A DNA stretch of 8,547 nucleotides from Gammaproteobacteria bacterium (GTDB lineage: Bacteria > Pseudomonadota > Gammaproteobacteria > UBA9339), in the NCBI GenBank assembly GCA_018814965.1, contig JAHIYS010000065.1:1-8547 (forward strand), given 5' to 3'. The stretch's first letter is position 1; every line of letters begins with the position of its first letter. This document shows, piece by piece, positions 5,684 to 8,547 of the stretch. A program made the position numbers and the translations under genes. The notes below the pieces were generated by a model. The model worked only from the letters and a program-made list of their open reading frames with translations, had not been told where the DNA came from and ran no database searches.

Positions 5684-5741
5684 ATGGTCAGATCCTAAAT
5701 CGGGAGTTAGGCTTAAAATCCTCGATTCAGGACCTGGCCAT
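5684..5741 (-). repeat. Long hairpin over the 3' end of the 51-aa gene
   Basis: Arms of 19 bases (5684-5702, 5723-5741) pair around a 20-base loop. On a minus-strand RNA there are 16 Watson-Crick pairs, two G-U pairs and one mismatch; on a plus-strand RNA there are 16 pairs, one G-U and two mismatches. The better fold is therefore on the strand that transcribes the small genes. The stop codon of the 51-aa gene falls in the loop. No U-run follows, so it is more likely a 3' protecting hairpin or mobile repeat than a classic terminator. Confidence 0.55.
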
Positions 5742-5868
5742 TTACTTTTTCAACATTAATATTACTCACTTTGAGCCTACGCAAACTCTCGTAAAAAAAC
5801 AATGCAACTGCTAATAGAATCATAGTTATCAAATAAGTTAGCAAGAAATGTCGATTTATTTTGTTCAT
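5713..5868 (-). CDS. Small single-span membrane protein, 51 aa
   Basis: The frame starts at ATG (complement of 5866-5868), overlapping the stop of the upstream 63-aa gene in the sequence ATGA, and ends with TAA at 5713-5715. The protein has a short basic N-terminus (MNKINRH), one strong hydrophobic helix at ~8-25 (FLLTYLITMILLAVALFF), then a basic/polar tail (YESLRRLKVS). It should insert as a single-span protein; topology cannot be fixed with confidence, as positive charges lie on both sides. There is no separate Shine-Dalgarno, so translation is probably coupled to the gene before it. I do not recognise a family. Tiny membrane proteins coupled to a small soluble partner can be toxins, chaperones or regulators, but nothing here decides. 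The 3' end forms a long hairpin. Confidence 0.6.
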   Translation of the reverse strand: MNKINRHFLLTYLITMILLAVALFFYESLRRLKVSNINVEKVNGQVLNRGF

Positions 5869-6056
5869 AAATCTGCCATAAGTCGTCTAACTATATTTTT
5901 CTTATCCTCATCTGTTAGATCGGCATTTATAGGCCAATTTTCTTCAACATCTAAAAAGTCACGTTTTATACAATCCGAAAGAAAGGCAGTGACTTTTTTC
6001 TTAAATTCACAAAAGATTGAGAGTAATGATGGTTTGTAACACATTGAGTTTAACAT
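5865..6056 (-). CDS. Small protein of unknown function, 63 aa
   Basis: ATG at 6056 is preceded by AAGGAGG (complement of 6065-6071), eight bases upstream, the strongest ribosome site in the window. This rules against the in-frame GTG at 6065, which lies against the site itself. The N-terminal half has three cysteines (6, 16, 29) and hydrophobic helices. The C-terminal half is acidic then basic (DVEENWPINADLTDEDKK, then NIVRRLMADL) and looks helical. There is no signal peptide or long membrane span. It ends in the ATGA overlap that starts the 51-aa membrane gene, so the two form a translationally coupled pair. The family is unrecognised. It is divergent from the 445-aa gene across 166 bases. 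Confidence 0.65.
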   Translation of the reverse strand: MLNSMCYKPSLLSIFCEFKKKVTAFLSDCIKRDFLDVEENWPINADLTDEDKKNIVRRLMADL

Positions 6057-6087
6057 AAGATTCACCTCCTTATTAACCGCTGCTTAT

Positions 6088-6117
6088 TTGTATCGCCTGT
6101 TTCAATATTTGATACAA
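6088..6117. promoter_or_regulatory. Inverted repeat TTGTATC-N16-GATACAA in the divergent region
   Basis: TTGTATC (6088-6094) and GATACAA (6111-6117) are perfect seven-base inverted half-sites. On the minus strand, TTGTAT (6117-6112) and TACAAA (6092-6087) sit roughly where -35 and -10 boxes of the small-gene pair would be (19-base gap, poor consensus). A repressor bound here would cover that promoter. Confidence 0.4.
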
Positions 6118-6166
6118 TGCCATCGTACATAATCTGCTAAATGAAAAAAATTAGTTTTACCAATAC

Positions 6167-6213
6167 TTGATTTAATCAACGAAATTCGTTAAGGTATCTG
6201 ATTAACCTTTTCG
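6167..6213. promoter_or_regulatory. Three consecutive palindromes before the 445-aa gene
   Basis: TTGATT-T-AATCAA (6167-6179) overlaps AACGAA-A-TTCGTT (6178-6190), which abuts AAGGT-N9-ACCTT (6191-6209). The last is extended by a CG on each side (6187-6188 and 6212-6213). The block ends nine bases before the ATG at 6223, where no Shine-Dalgarno is visible. It is a good candidate operator or leader structure controlling that gene. Confidence 0.45.
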
Positions 6214-6222
6214 TAATAATCT

Positions 6223-7560
6223 ATGGATAATAAAACAGTAGCAAAAAGAGAAATCTCCATTGTCACCTGGAAAGAGGTCCGTGATGAGGTACTAAAAGTT
6301 AACCCTGAACTCGGCCAACTTATTGATTTTATTGATCCTAGCGATGATTACAAGCTTATAAAAGCAAGCTATCTATACGGCGACTTATTTGTAGACAATG
6401 GGGTAGCTCAACTTCCAATCAACAACAAACTTCTCCCTACATCAGATCCCTCAATTAATAAACAGCTCAAAGATGAGCTGTCTTATAACCTGATGCCTTT
6501 AACCCTAATATTAGACAAAGATAGTGAGTTTTTTATCAAAGCTGGTGAAAGAAACGTCCCTGTCAATTTGTTTCATAAAGGAGATTTAACTGGCACTTAC
6601 GAAACGATGGATTATATGACCGGAAGAGAGTCTAGATCATCATGGAGTCTATGCGCTGGGTCTTGCTCTATTTTCATGCTGCCTAAAATTACCGACAAAA
6701 CAGGGCTTAAAAGATTAACCTCCAAATACAACATTCCTGCAACAACCCAAATATCTAAATTATCTGACCATGGAGAGGTATTTAAAACCATAGCTCAAAA
6801 TGAAAATTTTTCTCAACCTTGGAAAAACACTGTTTTGTTCTTTGGGAAAAAATGGCTTGATAAACATGACAGTAAAGAATGGTATAATTTTAGAGATTAT
6901 TTAATCAAAACAATCTGGGAACAGGCAAATTTTGCGATTGATAAAACGAAATTTAATATGTGCTGGGAATCGTGCTCAAGAATAATATCACTGCGAAGGC
7001 TACAACCCAAACCATATCTAATTGATCATGTGAAACATTTATTATCTATTGTCGCCAGAAACTTCCCTGGCTTTGTAGTTATAGATAATTCCCAAGAGTC
7101 AGCCCCCACCAATAGCTTACAAAAAGTTTTTACTGAAGAATATGGATTGAAAGAATATTTACCAACATTAATGCACGCCCGCATGCTATCTAAACATACT
7201 AAAAATCCATCCTACACATACTACTCACTATCTATACCAACCATTTTAGAGGGATCGCCACTTAAAAAAACAACCGGGACCATCCTAAATGACTTAAGAG
7301 AGATAAAGATTTTAATGGAAACGTTAAAGAATAATTCTTCAAAGATTAAATTAAATCATCAAACATATAGAATCATCCAATGCATTGAAGAAGATTACTT
7401 CCATTATGAAAATGATATCTACCATCAAATTAAATCAAGCACTAACATCCCAATTGAAGATCCTAGCTTTACAAGGGATGAAGAGAGATTTCCCGGCCGT
7501 AGTTTCTGCGCAACCAGCCAGTTCTTTAGCGGCTGTATCAGATTAAGTCGCAAGAAATAG
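6223..7560 (+). CDS. Large soluble protein of unknown family, 445 aa
   Basis: I cannot name the family. The frame is long and intact, begins at ATG 6223 and ends at TAG 7558-7560. There is no signal peptide and no membrane span, so it is a cytosolic or specially secreted protein. Notable blocks are ISIVTWKEVRDEVLKVNPEL (~11-30), SWSLCAGSCSIFMLPKI (~141-157), EQANFAIDKTKFNMCWESCS (~234-253), YLPTLMHARMLSKHTK (~313-328), YYSLSIPTILEGSPLKKTTG (~333-352) and a cysteine-containing tail GRSFCATSQFFSGCIRLSRK. The tryptophans, cysteines and dense conserved-looking motifs suggest a folded globular protein rather than repeats. No Walker, nuclease or protease signature is evident. It could be a Dot/Icm-style effector if the host is Legionella-like, but I see no effector-specific tail and give that little weight. 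It is convergent with the acyltransferase gene, 21 bases apart. Confidence 0.75.
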   Translation: MDNKTVAKREISIVTWKEVRDEVLKVNPELGQLIDFIDPSDDYKLIKASYLYGDLFVDNGVAQLPINNKLLPTSDPSINKQLKDELSYNLMPLTLILDKDSEFFIKAGERNVPVNLFHKGDLTGTYETMDYMTGRESRSSWSLCAGSCSIFMLPKITDKTGLKRLTSKYNIPATTQISKLSDHGEVFKTIAQNENFSQPWKNTVLFFGKKWLDKHDSKEWYNFRDYLIKTIWEQANFAIDKTKFNMCWESCSRIISLRRLQPKPYLIDHVKHLLSIVARNFPGFVVIDNSQESAPTNSLQKVFTEEYGLKEYLPTLMHARMLSKHTKNPSYTYYSLSIPTILEGSPLKKTTGTILNDLREIKILMETLKNNSSKIKLNHQTYRIIQCIEEDYFHYENDIYHQIKSSTNIPIEDPSFTRDEERFPGRSFCATSQFFSGCIRLSRKK

Positions 7561-7581
7561 CGCCCTCAACCGCCGCTCACA

Positions 7582-8547
7582 CTAAGCAAATAGCTTTCGC
7601 AAAAAACCAACCTTCCTTATTAAAGAAGCAAAAATAAAACTCAGCGGAACAGAGATTAAAACAACAATAATAAACCTCACTATTGGCTGAAGAGTAATGT
7701 TTTTAAACAAAAGACTGGTGGCAACAACCACTAATGGATGGAAGCAATAAACAGCAAATGCATTAGTGGACAAAAACTTTTGTAAAGAGTTTTGAGTATT
7801 AAGAAATCTCCTAAAAATTCCAATTAAGCCAACAATCATCGTAACGCAGACAAAGCTTCCCCAAAGAGCGGTAGCAAATGCCATAATATTCCAGCCCCCC
7901 ATGATAGGAGAATGCGGAAAATCAGTTTTATTGACCCCGAAAGATACAATTAGAACCCAAAGCGGCACCCCAAAAAGGAATGAAGAGATAAACCATTTTT
8001 TAGCAGTTTCATATGGCGTGCTTTCAATAATATTTTTTCTGTAAGCAATAATTCCCATTAAAAACATAAAAACGTAAGCCGCATAAAAACATAACTGGAA
8101 ACCCACGAATGATGTTCCAATCGGATAAACCAACCTAATGCTAAAAGCCGTAATAGCAATTACTGCAACAAGTCCTAATACATTTTTAACAGTTACTGTA
8201 AATGAGTATTTATTTGCTAACCTGACAAATAGATTATTAAAAGGAACATAGATTATAGAAAATATCAATAAAGTTACCGCAAACCACAAAGGACCAGTCC
8301 AGGTAAGAAAATCTAAAGATAATATCCCGTTTTTGTAGAATTCAGCCAGATCTAGGTTAGGATTTATCATCTTCTCCATAGCCGGGAAAATCATGAACAT
8401 GAAAATAAGAGTAGGCACTCCTAGGCGAAACAATCGATCTTTAATAAACTTCATTGCACCTCTTTTCTCTAACGAAGAAGGAACAAAGTAAGCAGCTATT
8501 AGAAAAAATAGGGACATAAAAAACGCTTGATTCAGTGTCTGAATAAA
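7582..8547 (-). CDS. Acyltransferase-3 family membrane protein, 5'-truncated by the window
   Basis: The frame is open to the right edge: ten codons (FIQTLNQAFF) precede the internal Met at 8517, so the gene starts outside the window. The visible 321 residues hold about nine hydrophobic spans. They match the acyltransferase-3 (OafA/OpgC-like) layout: QAFFMSLFFLIAAYFVPSSLEKRGA near the start, DRLFRLGVPTLIF, the GPLWFAVTLLIFSIIY segment, and the closing AFAVYCFHPLVVVATSLLF. Family members move acyl groups (acetyl, succinyl and others) to sugars or other acceptors at the inner membrane. The acceptor here is unknown. The family's conserved N-terminal Arg/His region is outside the window, so activity cannot be judged. 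There is no decay in the visible part. Confidence 0.88.
   Translation of the reverse strand, partial: FIQTLNQAFFMSLFFLIAAYFVPSSLEKRGAMKFIKDRLFRLGVPTLIFMFMIFPAMEKMINPNLDLAEFYKNGILSLDFLTWTGPLWFAVTLLIFSIIYVPFNNLFVRLANKYSFTVTVKNVLGLVAVIAITAFSIRLVYPIGTSFVGFQLCFYAAYVFMFLMGIIAYRKNIIESTPYETAKKWFISSFLFGVPLWVLIVSFGVNKTDFPHSPIMGGWNIMAFATALWGSFVCVTMIVGLIGIFRRFLNTQNSLQKFLSTNAFAVYCFHPLVVVATSLLFKNITLQPIVRFIIVVLISVPLSFIFASLIRKVGFLRKLFA

Larger units (their letters stand above)
5242..5712. other. Gene-free region holding repeats
   Basis: I see no supportable coding gene in these ~470 bases. They hold three arms of a palindromic repeat family (5257-5292, 5388-5420, 5484-5524), a G+C-richer patch (~5531-5624) and the left arm of a long hairpin (5684-5702). 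Open frames crossing it are made of repeat sequence and lack ribosome sites. Confidence 0.6.

Noticed and set aside
5848..6039. 63-codon plus-strand frame
   Set aside because: It lies antisense to the 63-aa gene, which has a far better ribosome site.
6063..6065. GTG start adding three residues to the 63-aa protein
   Set aside because: The GTG overlaps the end of the Shine-Dalgarno, whereas ATG 6056 is ideally spaced.
1..8547. CRISPR array, integrase or attachment-site duplication beside the tRNA
   Set aside because: No regularly spaced direct repeats, no integrase frame and no second copy of the tRNA 3' end were seen.

Overview
The window is A+T-rich bacterial DNA and looks like accessory or loosely packed chromosome from a gammaproteobacterium. 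The evidence is a typical-length YciB septation protein, a LexA-type repressor beside a Y-family polymerase, a decayed IS3-like transposase, and dispersed palindromic repeats with GTCATTGCGAG ends. Repeats of this style are familiar from Rickettsiales and Legionellales genomes. An intracellular or host-associated Legionella-like organism is my best guess, but it is inferred from gene style, not proven.

Layout, left to right. (1) 1-230: the 5' end of a secreted protein gene (minus, runs off the edge), divergent from a 377-residue secreted protein of unknown function at 454-1587, which has a clear extended -10 promoter. (2) 1565-1845: a dead IS3-like transposase fragment (minus) whose edge supplies the last few codons and stop of the 377-residue protein. 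(3) 1891-2430: yciB, convergent with a 12-cysteine DUF3795 protein (2505-2840, minus). Upstream of the latter, on the same strand, is tRNA-Ser(CGA) at 2902-2994 with its own promoter. (4) 3284-5241: a DNA-damage cassette made of a LexA/UmuD-like self-cleaving repressor followed by a UmuC/DinB-type polymerase. The 131-bp gap between them holds two small hairpins and a good inverted repeat. (5) 5242-5712: about 470 bases without a gene, holding three arms of a palindromic repeat family and a G+C-richer patch of unknown nature. (6) 5713-6056: two overlapping tiny genes (63 aa, then a 51-aa single-span membrane protein) on the minus strand with a near-perfect Shine-Dalgarno. They are divergent from a 445-aa protein of unknown family (6223-7560), and the shared region carries four inverted repeats. 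(7) 7582-8547: the C-terminal part of a membrane acyltransferase-3 family protein (minus), cut by the window edge.

The firmest functional unit is the repressor-polymerase pair. Both proteins keep all the active residues I can check, so the repressor can plausibly self-cleave on RecA activation and release translesion synthesis. No CTGT-N8-ACAG box was seen, so the operator would be unusual. The least explained unit is the small-gene pair facing the 445-aa gene across a palindrome-rich intergenic region.
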